Assembly: GCF_017654505.1 (NCBI RefSeq)
Contig: NC_054536.1
Coordinates: forward strand, 33,707,446 to 33,771,445
Reading direction: 5' to 3'
DNA length: 64,000 nucleotides
From: Polyodon spathula
Lineage: Eukaryota > Chordata > Actinopteri > Acipenseriformes > Polyodontidae
Shown here one piece after another: positions 18,312 to 29,368 of this stretch. Below the pieces are notes generated by a model. The model did no database searches, was not told the origin of the DNA, and saw only the letters and a list, made by a program, of their open reading frames with translations. Made by a program: the position numbers and the translations under genes. Within the stretch, counting starts at the first letter, position 1. The number at the start of each line of letters is the position of its first letter.

Positions 18312-19170
18312 ATGCAAAAACTATGCAATGAATATCATGTTATATGTTTATGGCTGCCAATCGCATTGACAAAGTCAATCAAGAACTGGCAGATAAATAT
18401 ATGTTCGCTGGAAGAACACATATCCAACCTTTGCGACATTACTAAGTCTGAGAAATTAATTGACTGCAGCTTTAATAACATTACATCTATAGAGTCCTCT
18501 AATACCAGTGTTGAAAGGTCAAAGGGAGAATCTGCTTCAGCAGATATTATGTTGGATTTGGGAGCTCCTGTTTCCACCTTGGCCGGCTCCCCTGCTCCCA
18601 GGGGGCTGCTTGAACAAACTGTCTGTTCAACATAATAAGTTGGTTGGGCAATGTTGGGTAGCTGTCAGTAGGGGATCGAAGGTCAGGGTTTCTGCTTCTG
18701 TGTCTCCTAAACTTGACATTAGAAATAGATTTAATGCTCTTACCCACCAAAACAAACATGACATTACCTCTAGCAAGATGCTCTTCGTTGGTGACTATTG
18801 TTAAAAATGCCAGTACAGCTTTCAAGAACATCCAGAAAGTAACTGTTAAATGTTTTCCAGGTGCTAGAGGTCTTTATATTGCTTCCCAATTGGAAAATCT
18901 GGTTGAAAACCATGGGCAGGTGCCATGTAGACAACAATGATATTAGAGTTAGAGAATCTGAGACTGTCAAGAACCATTTTAAATCACTTTGTCAAAAATC
19001 AGAAACAATTGTTTAAGAATATAACTGTCTCTGGGCCCCTACCTGTTGTCAGTAGCTGGCTAGCAGACTAGCTGCCTCTGAGAATCCCGGATTCATTGAC
19101 AACTGGGACAGTTTCAGGGAGAGACCTGGCGTCTTTAAGAAAGGGTCTGCACCCAAATAGAAGAGGTTCA
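18312..19170 (+). pseudogene. L2 ORF1 (esterase-type) relic
   Basis: Broken frames retain pieces typical of the SGNH-esterase-like ORF1 of L2/CR1 LINEs: FVGD near 18779 (the GDSI block), CFPGARGLYIASQLENLVEN at about 18852-18911, and FIDNWDSFRERPGVFKKG near 19093-19150, matching the domain's end. The catalytic Ser is not preserved, because the GDS motif reads GDYC. Confidence 0.65.
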
Positions 19171-19354
19171 ACAAGATTGGCAGAAAATACAGAAAACTAT
19201 TATAAAAACCTTTGACTTAGTATACCACCAGGAAACATGACTCAGAAACCTCAGCCATGTGATCAAATTCCACAACTGCAACACTTAAAGCAGTATCAGT
19301 CCACTGTTATCAATTTCCAGCTTCCTGGGTTCATGTTCTGAAAATCTAATTAAA

Positions 19355-19960
19355 ATGAACACATCAGCCAGCGACAACTCTAGTAGCCCTGTACTAATCT
19401 CGATACAGTTGGCATTACCAAGTACAAGATCTCTGAATAATAAATCTCTTTTAATTAACAACTTTATTCTGGAATCAAATCAAGATATCACTACCTTAGT
19501 TGAGACTTGGCTGAAACAGGTTGATGTTATACCGCTAGTAAAGGCTTGTCCCACATGTTTTTCTTTCTATCAGAGGGTGGTTCCTATAGGTCGCGGTGGT
19601 GGCGTTGCTACCATTTTCAGCAAGGAGTTTGATCTTAACTATGAGAATACAGAAGGTTATTCTTCATTTGAAATTCTATCTTTTGCTATTTGTGGCCCAA
19701 ATACTATACAGGTTGCAGTTAATTATCGTCATCTAGGCCCAACTCTTTGTTTTTAATCAGTTTAGTGAACTTTTATCAACACTTGTTATCAAGCATGATA
19801 GGATTGTGGTGTTAGTTGATTTTAGTGTAGATCGAGAGCCGTTTGGAGAAGATTTGATGATATTACTTGAGCCAATTGGTTTTATTCAACATGTTTTTGG
19901 CCAACCTTATATTCATGGCCACACATGATCTACTTATCACTCGTGGTATAGAATCTGTCT
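19355..19960 (+). pseudogene. L2 ORF2 endonuclease domain relic
   Basis: Open 19355-19756, then continued with frameshifts. Recognisable: STRSLNNKSLLINNFI, LVETWL (the catalytic ETW), then relics of the D-F-N block and LEPIGFIQHVFGQPYIHGHT before DLLITRGI near 19930-19950. This matches the exonuclease/endonuclease/phosphatase fold of L2-type LINEs. Confidence 0.75.
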
Positions 19961-20117
19961 ATCATTAATATTAGTTTCAGATAATTCTGCTGTTATTTTT
20001 TAATTATTAATATCAAGTCCAATAAAACTCCACCATCACTGATACAATCGTGGAAGTACTGTCCACCTCTGCTCTTGCTCAGTCTAGATCAGTGGTTGTG
20101 TTCGTTGATAATTATAA

Positions 20118-20142
20118 CCCCCCCCCCCCCCCCCCCCCCCCC
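20118..20142. repeat. 25-base poly-C run
   Basis: An uninterrupted C run inside the decayed L2 element. Length is subject to the same caution as the poly-G run at 11211. Confidence 0.9.
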
Positions 20143-20645
20143 AATATCTTAGATACAGTTTTACCTAAAAAAAATTAAAAAATGTTTTTTTTTAAAGATT
20201 TTCACCATGGTTTAATGATACAACACATATACTTTAACAAACAGGTTACAAACTTGATCGTAAGTGAAAAACACTTTTATCTCGCCTGGAAAGATAGTCT
20301 GTTGAATTATACTCAGCACTTATATAAACAAATAAAGATAATCCTCAATTTATTTTTGAAACAATAGCTAAATTAACAAACAAGAAGGAGCCTTCCTTAT
20401 ATAATGTACCTTATTACCAGCAAGCAGGGATCACTTTATGAACCACTGATATAAGAAATCAGATTTCAGATGGCATCAATTTAGAGAAGCCATCTTACAA
20501 CAAAACTACTTCTTTGGATCCTGCTACATCAAACCAAATCTTTGTATCTTTTTCCTTTATTAACCAGACAGAATTTACTGACCTAATTATTAAGATTCAG
20601 ACCCTATTCCCACTAAACTGTTTAAAGAAGTATTCTCCAGGATTG

Positions 20646-21678
20646 TGTGAACACAATAGCTGGTGGGTGATGTCAGACCAGGAAGACACAGGCACAAGTG
20701 CTACAGGGTTGAGACACAAATACGCTCCTTACTATATTAAATAAATAAAATATCCAAACAGAAACAAAACATTGAACCCAAAACAAAATGGCACAGTGGC
20801 CAAAATAAACAGATTCAATAATTTAAACAAGTATCGTGCTGGTTTTAACCCAGCACGGATTGCAATTGTTTTTAAAGTTTGTCTCTCTTACTTTCTCTCT
20901 GCTCTTTCATTCCTGTTTTCCACTCTCATCAACCTTCTATGACAGGCTCCTTTGCTTTTATATACGTGGCCATCTCCCAATTGGTAATTACTTAATTAAT
21001 TTGGGGGAGCCACATTACGCACGAGTTTAGCTGTTGGGGGTGTGACAGGACGGCCGGAGTGGGTGGAGTCAGATCAGTGCGAGGAAATAAACGACAGAGA
21101 GGTGTGGTTTGGTGGAGCTGAGCGAATGTTTTCGCTCTGCATTTAATAAACAGAACAGAAAATAAAAAGGTTGTACAAACAAAAAAACACATGACACGGC
21201 ACATTCGCCAAAATAAACAGACTAACAAAACAAACGATACAGACAAACACGGTGAGCAGATATTTATCTACTATTATTATTCTTATGAGTATTTTTACCT
21301 CCGTCTCCTATCCCGTTCTCCACTCACCAAACACCCAACCCCGAGTGGGTGAAAACATGCTGCTTTTAAGCAGCTGTACCAAGACTCGATTGCTAATCAA
21401 TCATTCAATTGGAGTCTCAGTACAACTGCACGTGAATTAATAAAGTGCAATTCCCCGTGCTCTCTACTTTTTACTCGCACGTGAAGTGCTGTGCAATCCT
21501 CGTGCCTAAATACAAATATAAATTTTAAACACTTGTGTTACACAGACCCGTTTATATCCCGTGTACCAATGACTATACACCAACATTTAACACATCACAC
21601 GCAACATATAACAGAAAATACACACAGGGGTGGGCACTTCGTCACAGGGGGATTTTAACTCCATTGTACCCCGTCACA
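20646..21678 (-). mobile_element. LTR, family A copy 4 (outer, split by copy 5)
   Basis: Starts TGTGAACACAATAGCTGG and ends CCCCGTCACA. It is flanked by perfect GATTG duplications at 20641-20645 and 21679-21683, inside the L2 reverse transcriptase. Its own sequence is 20646-21040 plus 21652-21678, about 420 bp, shorter than the other copies. It is otherwise a recognisable relative (CAAGTATCGTGCTGG, TTTATATACGTGGCC). Confidence 0.85.
21041..21646 (-). mobile_element. Solo LTR, family A copy 5 (inner, 606 bp)
   Basis: Starts TGTGACAGGACGGCC and ends TTCGTCACA, flanked by GGGGG at 21036-21040 and 21647-21651. It interrupts copy 4 and so is younger. It resembles copy 2 very closely over the GCAGCTGTACC...GAGTCTC and CACGTGAATTAATAAAGTGC blocks. 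Confidence 0.87.
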
Positions 21679-23329
21679 GATTGATACTACTGTTTTAAGA
21701 ATTATTAAGAGTTCCTTTTCAACCAGTATTGTTCCAAAATCATTTAAGATTGCTGTGGTACAACCACTGCTTAAAAAAACCTACTCTAGATCCAAAAGTT
21801 TTAGGCCTATTTCTAACCTCCGCTTTCTAGCCAAAGTTTTGGAGAGAGTAGTAGCAAACCAACTTAATACATTCATTGTAGCACATGATATATAAATGAG
21901 ACATTTCAGTCAGGTTTCCGCCCGGGTCATAGTACTAAACTGCTCTTATCAGAGTGGTAAATGATGTGCTATTATCTTCAGATACAGGCTCATTCCTGGT
22001 CATTATTCTTCAAGATTTAAGTGTAGTGTTTGACGCTATTGATCACTCAATTTTGAGAACCTTGTAGGATTGTCAGGTAGTGTCCTGCCTAGGTTTAAAT
22101 CTTATCCTTCAATAAGTTACAATATGGGAAGGGGAATTAGGGAAGATTCCTCTTTTTTTATATGAGGTTACATGTGGTGTCCAACAGGGTTCTGTTCTTG
22201 GAACAATTTTGTTATCCTTATATATGCTACCCCTGGGCGACATTCTCCGTAGATACGAGATACATTTTCATTGCTATGCTGATGATACTCAGCTATATCT
22301 ATCTCTGAAACCAGGTGACTCCACATCTGCAAATATTCTTACTACATGTTTTGCTGATATTACTCAATGGATGTCAAAAAACTTTTTTATGTTAAAGTCA
22401 GATAAACAAGTTATGTTGTTGGGATCAAAAAATGAACTACACAAAACAAATCTATGTACTTCTATAGAAGATAGCTTTCCTTTTGCAATGAAGGGTGAAA
22501 TGAGAAGTTTAGGTGTAAATTTTAACCCAGGTCTTTCATTCGAACCTCTTATCAGGAATGTAGCTAAAGTGTCTTTTTTTCACCTTGGGAATATTGCTAA
22601 AATAAGATGTTCTCTTTCGCTGCAACATGCTGAGACAGTGATGCATGCTTTGTTAATATCTAAAATTGATAATTGCAATGCCCTGTTTTCTGCTATTCCA
22701 AGCTATGTTTTATCCCAACTGCAGCTTGTGCAAAATGCTGCTGTCAGGGTTTTAACAAAAAAAAAAGCATGATCACATTATGCCTGTGTCAGCAGCCCTG
22801 CACTGGCTTCATGGATGGTTCAGGATTGATTTGAAGGTCCTGCTTATAACTTATAAAGCCTTAAATGGTTTGGCCACTCTGATCCCAGGATGCTGGGTTG
22901 CTTACTATTCCTAAAAATTAAAAAAAATATATATAGGTGGCATAGCCTTCAGTTCCAGTGCCTCTAAACTATGCAATGATCTGCCTAGTTCTGTAAGGCA
23001 CCAACTGTTGCAACTTTTAAAGCCAGACTGAAGACACATTTCTATAATCACTTATTTATCCTAAACCAATTGGGTTTTTGTTTCTCCTGTTTTAGTTTCT
23101 TTTACTGCTTATTTTTTTGACAGTTTAATTGTATTTACTTCTTCTATTACATTTTCAGCTTTGTATTGCTTATTGTTATTCCTTTTATAGCTGTCAATAT
23201 ACTGTTTTATCCATGTAAAGCACAAAAGCAATGTATTGTGAAAGGTGTTATATTTAATAAAGATTGAATGATTAAAAAATGAGAAACAAACAGACTGTAA
23301 ATTAGATAATACAGAGGTACATGCAGTAC

Positions 23330-23500
23330 ACAATGCATGAACTGAGCGGCTCAGAGTGAGAATTTTTCCACTCACTCGGATCAGTGATGGAATCCACTCT
23401 GCAGTGCTCTGAGCTGCTAAGAGGAAGCAAAACTGGGCATGTTGTTAAATAGGGTTTCAATGAGCTGCTCTGAGTGCCTCAGTTACTTAATGCACCCAGT
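23330..23500. repeat. Dispersed repeat R1, copy 2
   Basis: Same order of blocks as 10485-10745 and in the same orientation: GATCAGTGATGGAATCC, GCTCTGAGCTGCTAAG, GGAAGCAAAACTGGGCATG and GAGCTGCTCTGAG. It sits just right of the L2 3' end. Confidence 0.6.
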
Positions 23501-23568
23501 AACTATGTGAAATGCAAAATAAAGTAAAATAATGTGTGATAAAGATCTCTATTTCACACATCACATTT

Positions 23569-23572
<4 letters not shown>

Positions 23573-23606
<34 letters not shown>
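23573..23606. repeat. (AT)n microsatellite
   Basis: About 34 bp of perfect AT repeats followed by ACACAC. Confidence 0.95.
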
Positions 23607-23614
<8 letters not shown>

Positions 23615-23694
23615 TGTATACTGTTACAATATCAGTTATCAGTAAAGACCACTTCATCTCAGAAACAATTTAGTCAATTGTAATAGCTTATATA

Positions 23695-24785
23695 TATTAA
23701 CCACGGATAACTCGACTGGTGGCTAAGTCGACACCCGAATTTGGTCCATATAAAATATATGCATCCTGCCTCTAATTTTTTTTATTCAACACCTATTAAA
23801 GGTACAGAAGGGATAAAAACTATTAAAAAAAACTAGTGGATAACTCGAATAACTCGAAACTCGTTTCACATGACTGACCTCTGACTGGAAACGGATCATT
23901 CATTCATTCATTTGCAACTACCAAGTGCAGCTGGTTACAGTATCTGTTCACAATGAGTGAGAAGCGAAAAAATGAGTTCTCGTTCAATTGGCTTTAAAGC
24001 TCAGGTTAATCAAGACAACAAGCAGAACTTCCAAAGCGCGTGTTTATGAATGCAAAACAATCAACAATGCTTGATTTCTGTGTGAAACTAAGTTGTTTAT
24101 TAATGTTTTTGTTCACAGAGTTCACTGAAGGGGCATTCAGAACAGAAAGAGGGGCATTCAGAATAGAAAATAGGAGGCACTTTTTTACACAGAGATTCAT
24201 GAGGGTCTGGAACCAAGTCCCCAGTAATGTTGTTGAAGCTGACACCCTGGGATCCTTCAAGAAGCTGCTTGATGAGATTCTGGGATCAATAAGCTACTAA
24301 CAACCAAACGAGCAAGATGGGCCGAATGGCCTCCTCTCGTTTGTAAACTTTCTTATGTTCTTATGCTCTTATGTTAATTCTGTATAATATACATTTGTTA
24401 ACTTTTGCTATTTAAGCCGTCAGATTAGACATTACAAGCCAATACCTAAAAGTATAGTCAACAGTTTGTGCACAGTTTGTGGTTGGATTGGTTTAGTAAA
24501 AATAACGCTGTAGCTGTTTTATTAATTCTAGTTGTACCGAGTTTGTACACTACTGTATAGTGTAATTGATTCATTCACTGCAGTTCTTTCAACAGTTTTC
24601 ATAAGGACATTTAACTAAAAATACACTTGTAAATATTATAATACTGTAAAAGTGTGAGTTCTGTTTCTTATATACATGTTAACGGCATGGCTCATTGCAA
24701 CCGTGGTTAACTCGACACCTTGGGTATGTCAGCACTAAATGGCATCCCTGTGGGGTGTTGAGTTAACCAAAGTTCACTCTATATA
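23695..24785 (+). mobile_element. Pogo/Tigger-like DNA transposon remnant
   Basis: The left end has AACCACGGATAACTCGAC. The reverse complement of the right end (24710-24785) has AACTTTGGTTAACTCAACAC, an inverted terminal similarity. Inside, ATGAGTGAGAAGCGAAAA at 23953 would begin a transposase (MSEKRK...), the usual Tigger/CENP-B-like N-terminus, but stops follow within 15 codons. The rest is missing, and a CR1-like tail occupies 24127-24374. Confidence 0.5.
24127..24374 (+). mobile_element. CR1-like LINE 3' end
   Basis: Encodes the last residues of a LINE reverse transcriptase (RRHFFTQRFMRVWNQVPSNV, then LGSFKKLLDEILGSISY and stop). This is followed by a short 3'UTR and the octamer-type tail TTCTTATGTTCTTATG, the arrangement of CR1-superfamily LINEs. 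A 21-bp direct duplication (AGGGGCATTCAGAAYAGAAA) marks its left edge. It matches 30628-31460 on the opposite strand. Confidence 0.75.
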
Positions 24786-24789
24786 TATA

Positions 24790-26243
24790 CAGTACTGTGC
24801 AAAAGTTGTGCAGAAGAAAAATCTACATCAAATCAATATTTGGTGTGACCACTCTTTGCCTTCAAAATAGCATCAATTCTTCTAGGTACACTTTCACACA
24901 GTTTTTGCAGGTAGGTTGGCCCAAACATCTTGGAGAACTAACCACAGTTCTTCTGTGGGTTTAGGCAGCCTTACTTGCTTCTCTCTCTTCATGTAATCCC
25001 AGACAGACTCGAAGATGTTGAGATCAGGGCTCTGTTGGGGCCATACCATCACTTCCAGGACTCCTTGTTCTTCTTTACACTAAAGATAGTTCTTAATGAC
25101 TTTCGCTGTATGTTTGGGGTCGTTGTCATGCTGCAGAATAAATTTGGGGCCAATCAGATGCCTCCCTGATGGTATTGCATGATGGATAAGTATCTGCGTG
25201 TACTTCTCAGCATTGAGGAGACCATTAATTCTGACCAAATCCCCAACTCCACTTGCAGAAATGCAGCCCCAAACTGGCAAGGAACCTCCACCATGCTTCA
25301 CTGTTGCCTGCAAGCACTCATTCGTGTACCGCTCTCCAGCCCTTCGGCGAACAAACTGCCTTCTGCTACACCCAAATATTTCAAATTTTGACTCATCAGT
25401 CCAGAGCACCTGCTGCCATTTTTCTGCACCCCAGTTCCTGTGTTTACGTGCATAGTTGAGTCGCTTGGCCTTGTTTCCACGTCAGAGGTATGGCTTTTTG
25501 GCCGCAAGTCTTCCATGAAGGCCACTTCTGACCAGACTTCTCCGGACAGTAGATGGGTGTACCAGGGTCCTACTGTTTTCTGCCAATTCTGAGCTGATGG
25601 CATTGCTGGACATCTTTCGATTGTGAAGGGAAGTAAGCATGATGTGTCTTTCATCTGCTGCAGTAAGTTCCCTTGGCTGACCACTGCGTCTGCAGTACTC
25701 AACGTTGCCCGTTTCTTTGTGCTTCTTCAAAAGAGCTTGGACAGCACATCTGGAAACCCCTGTCTGCCTTAAAATTTCTGCCTGGGAGATACCTTGCTGA
25801 GGCAGTATAACTACCTTGTGTCTTGTTGCTGTGCTCAGTCTTGCCATGGTGTATGACTTTTGACAGTAAACTGTCTTCAGCAACCGCACCTTGTTAGCTG
25901 AGTTTGGCAGTTCCTCAGCTGTTTCTGTTTCAGTTAATGATTGTGTTTCAACCTATATATTGAATTGATGATCATTAGCACCTGTTTGGTATAATTGTTT
26001 AATCATACACCTGACTATATGCCTACAAAATCCCTGATTTTGTGCAAGTGTCTCTAGAATTGATGCTGTTTTGAAGGCAAAGGGTGGTCACACCAAATAT
26101 GGATTTGATTTAGATTTTTCTTCTGTTCACTCACTTTGCATTTAGTTAATTGATAAATATAATCTATTAACATGTCTATTTTTGAAAGCATTCTTACTTT
26201 ACAGCATTTTTTCACACCTGCCTAAAACTTTTGCACAGTACTG
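24790..26243 (-). mobile_element. Tc1-like transposon B, full-length ends (1454 bp)
   Basis: Both ends read CAGTACTGTGCAAAAGTT in inverted orientation, flanked by TA. The inverted repeats continue through TTTGGTGTGACCAC and CCTTTGCCTTCAAAA. The left repeat lacks about 120 bp present in the right one. Between them lies a transposase gene on the minus strand. Confidence 0.93.
24850..25847 (-). pseudogene. Tc1 transposase (element B), two in-frame stops
   Basis: Starts MARLSTATRHKVV at 25847. An N-terminal paired-like helix-turn-helix (GISQAEILRQTGVSRCAVQ) is followed by the second HTH, then WTDESKFEIFG (first Asp), [12 protein letters not shown] (second Asp) and SPDLNIFESVWD (Glu), the DD34E layout. 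In-frame stops are TGA at 25484-25482 (likely from CGA) and TAG at 25082-25080 (likely from CAG). A probable frameshift lies near 24910. Length is normal for Tc1. It would have cut and pasted itself at TA sites but is now inactive. Confidence 0.9.
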
Positions 26244-28112
26244 TATATAAACCCAAACAATGTCTTGAACAATGTTACTCCACAGCTACCCCTAACAGCC
26301 TGTAGCATGCTTTCAGGTATGCTGCAAAAGCTGGTCTGTAACCATAAAAAAAAAATCTTGGTTTTACATTTCTCTCCATTATATCAAAGAAGCGATCAAC
26401 TGAATATAAGTCTAATATAGGAATGAGACTGCTGCAGCAGTAGTTTGGTAATGTGGACTATGTAGCCCATCAAGAGCATTATGAGTATCTTTTAAATTAA
26501 TCTTCATTTAAAAGACACTCTACAGTATGGCTGAACAGTACAGAGACCGACAGTCAAGTTAATAACTATCTATAGTATGTTTTTTTTAAGAAGAAAAACT
26601 TTCTATTTGTTTTTTAACATCCATTCACTGTCTTTGTTTTATGCTGTAGGGTTAAACATTCAGACATTCTGTTTAAGTATGAATATGTGCATAATAATAA
26701 CTATTTAATGTTCCATGGCTCACATAAATGTCCATTTGCATTTTGATATGATGGGTCTGAATCTCATTTCACATTATGAATTTTCCAGTATTCAATTACA
26801 CAGTTTAGGGTTTTCAATAGTAGTACTTGCAAAACAAATGCCAACATATGTGAATGGCCTTCATTCTGAGTTTGTTTTTTCCCCTCAAGTATTTCTGCGG
26901 GTGTATATTTCCTGACTTTCAATAACTTTGCATTATGAAGAGAAAATCATATTTATCTAAAACGTTAGAATTCAATATAACTACGAATAGCAAATTAACA
27001 ATAACAACAACAAAAAAAGTCTATAGAAAAAATGAACTATATGGTGATAAAGCAGTAAAACACCACGGGTGATGCAATAAATGTGGCCAGCACTGAAAGC
27101 AAACAAATAAATAAATAAATAGATAAAAGTGGTGTACGTACGTATGTCACCTACCAGCCCTGCTGCTGCCTTCCCCTGTGTACACTACAGTATGTTATAT
27201 ATTGTTTTTTTTATATTACTTTTAGAAAAAAAAAAAAAACATTTTGGTTTAATGGGTTTGTATGCACCAGTTTACACGTGTTTACACAATAGTGTTCAAT
27301 GAAAGTGTGTCTGTGTTCACAACACAGCTCCTGGATGCAGGCACAGTTATACCGGAAGCAGCGTTATATTTTCTTTTTATGTAGTATTAGAAACAATGAT
27401 TTTGGTTTTATAGTTTTGAGTGTACATATACCCGTTTACACCTGTATTCTGCTTTAGTAGGCCTAAAAGTTTATAACATATTTGCCAAACAAAGTGTTGT
27501 TTAGGATATGCCTGTCAAACACTTTGTAAAATTGTTTTTGATTTTAATAATAACTTCCTTTGTAAGGATAATTCCATCTAGGCCTATATTCAGCTTCTAC
27601 AGTGTGAATTACAGCAGCTTGTATTATTTTTTTTTTGCATAATACCAGCACTAAAAAAAGAAACACACACAAATACACTTAAACTAAACTAATAATAATT
27701 AGTATTCTTGTTTTTTTTTTTTTTTTTAGAGCATTCATAAAATTGCACGCTGATTTTATTTTAATAATTCAGTCATGACCAAAAATGGTCTGAAGGCTAT
27801 GACTCTGTGTTTCCTGTGAATGGCCTTTAGGTAGTGCTGCAGCGCAGACTGTCGATGTCCTGTTTTCTTTCTCTCTCTCTCTTCCGTAGTGTTTTGTTTG
27901 CTATGGTCTTGCAGATTGGAGGAAATACTAACCAGTTTTTCAGAGATCATTCGCTGCTTGTGTTCAGCCTCTAACAGAACAGTAAATCAAGAGGATTTTT
28001 TTTTTTAAACAAATAAGCTTTCACTGCATTACCTACTTGAAACCATCAAAGCACTTTGAAACCTTTGGATATATATATTTTTTTTAAAAAAGGCTGAAAA
28101 TTCTCATTCTAC

Positions 28113-28211
28113 TGACGTCAGATTGCGTTTGTAAACATAAACATCAGGCACAATCTGTCGTCATAATAGTGATTGCAGGCTAGTACTGACGTCAGTAGTA
28201 GCCTGTAATCA
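28113..28211. promoter_or_regulatory. Two CRE motifs, one at the centre of a 42-bp palindrome
   Basis: TGACGTCA, the full consensus cAMP-response element, occurs at 28113-28120 and again at 28187-28194. The second is the exact centre of an imperfect palindrome at 28170-28211: 17-bp arms TGATTGCAGGCTAGTAC and GTAGTAGCCTGTAATCA with two mismatches. Between the two sites, CAGATTG and CAATCTG form another short inverted pair (28119-28158). The sites could bind CREB/ATF dimers, or the palindrome could be a transposon relic. Regulatory function is inference. Confidence 0.45.
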
Positions 28212-28986
28212 GAGAATTAAGCACAGGATTTTATAAGGAAATATCAGTTACACTGTAATTATTTACAATTAATACACGTTTATAAATATAGTTGCCAAAC
28301 CAAAATTAAGTTCATTATTTTAGTTTGAGTTAAGAATGTATTTGTTTATAATTTGCTATACTTGGTAGGTAAGGATAGCTCCATCCTATATTCAGTTTTA
28401 AGAAGCATATTGTTGTATAGTTAATTTTAATTCATGTTCAAATGTATTGTTTTGCTTTTAGTCATTTACTGGAACCACCCAGTCATTATTAGGTGTTTCA
28501 GATGACATTTATTTAAAAAATGTTGCTGACAAAAGTAATTATTTGCCTGAAAGAACAATTGGTCATTCTCTGGTACACTGACCTAACTCAAGGGCTGAGT
28601 GTATCATAGAAATTTAAACAAACCAGCTGCAAGGTCTAGAAATCTGCTGATTTGCCTTTGTGCTGTTGTCAAATCTTTCTTTTTTTAATTACATACAATA
28701 AGTGCAGTCATTTACAAAAGTGATTATGGAAAGCTCCATCATAACACACTTGAGGTCTAATGAAGCAGTTTGTATTTTTTGTTTTTTACTTTATTTATCC
28801 AGCTCGTTTGTCAGTTACTGAGAGGCAAAGTGAAGCATCAGCTCTTCATCTTTTTTTGATGTTCTGAGCTGCCTTTATCCGGTGTGTTCCAGGATTTGTC
28901 AGTGTTCACTAATGACTTCCAGTGGGACACACTGATGTAATCCCAGGACTTTACTACAGTGAGCTGGGAAGCCAATCCACAGGAGG

Positions 28987-28989
<3 letters not shown>

Positions 28990-29063
<74 letters not shown>

Positions 29064-29064
29064 T
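28990..29064. repeat. (ATT)n microsatellite, SINE tail
   Basis: About 75 bp of perfect ATT repeats directly abutting the 3' end of the minus-strand SINE at 29065. It is probably the expanded 3' tail of that SINE. Confidence 0.93.
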
Positions 29065-29344
29065 TCTCACAGTTTAGAATATCCAATTATTATTTATGCT
29101 CGGCTCACCGCTACCACCCCTGCGCTGACTCGGGAGCAGCGAAGACGAACACACGCTGTCCTCCGAAGCGTGTGCCGTCAGCCGACCACTTCTTTTCACA
29201 CTGCAGACTCACCATGCAGCCACCTCGGAGCTACAGCGTTGGAGGACAACAAAGCTCCGGGCACCTTACAGGCAAGCCCGCAGGCACCCAGCCAGAGTAC
29301 AGGTTCACCGGTGCAAGCCCAATACACCCTTCCTGTGTCTAGAC
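29065..29344 (-). repeat. tRNA-derived SINE, 5'-truncated
   Basis: On the minus strand it shares with the SINE at 40039 GCCTGCGGGCTTGCCTGT, GTGGCTGCATGGTGA, GCTGACGGCACACG, GTCAGCGCAGG and GTAGCGGTGAGC, then AATAATAATTGG and an A-rich/ATT tail. The tRNA-like head with promoter boxes is missing. Confidence 0.8.
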
Positions 29345-29368
29345 CTCAGTGGGCTACAATGTTTACAC

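Larger units (their letters stand above)
20450..22772 (+). pseudogene. L2 ORF2 reverse transcriptase, split by nested LTRs
   Basis: The left part ends in a stretch encoding PIPTKLFKEVFS-like residues just before 20641. The right part resumes at 21684 with VPKSFKIAVVQPLLKK, RPISNLRFLAKVLERVVANQ and FRPGHSTK. The open frame 22209-22772 holds HCYADDTQLYLSL, with the catalytic Tyr-Ala-Asp-Asp, and the thumb with ISKIDNCNALFSAIP. The gap is exactly the LTR insertion plus its 5-bp duplication. Several stops upstream make it inactive. Confidence 0.82.
18312..23275 (+). mobile_element. L2-like LINE, near full length but decayed and interrupted
   Basis: Order on the plus strand: esterase-type ORF1 relic (18312-19170), apurinic-type endonuclease (19355-19960), reverse transcriptase in two parts (about 20450-20645 and 21684-22772), and a 3'UTR ending in ATAAAGATTGAATGATTAAA near 23275, like L2 tails. 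Two LTRs occupy 20646-21678. Many stops and frameshifts. The 5' end is uncertain; 17850-18310 may be 5'UTR. Confidence 0.82.

Noticed and set aside
20836..21440. Short frames on both strands around 21 kb
   Set aside because: They are LTR family A sequence; similar frames recur in the other copies at non-conserved lengths.
28959..29342. Open frames starting in poly-Ile or running through the SINE
   Set aside because: The Ile run is the (ATT)n microsatellite and the rest is SINE sequence. No real protein.
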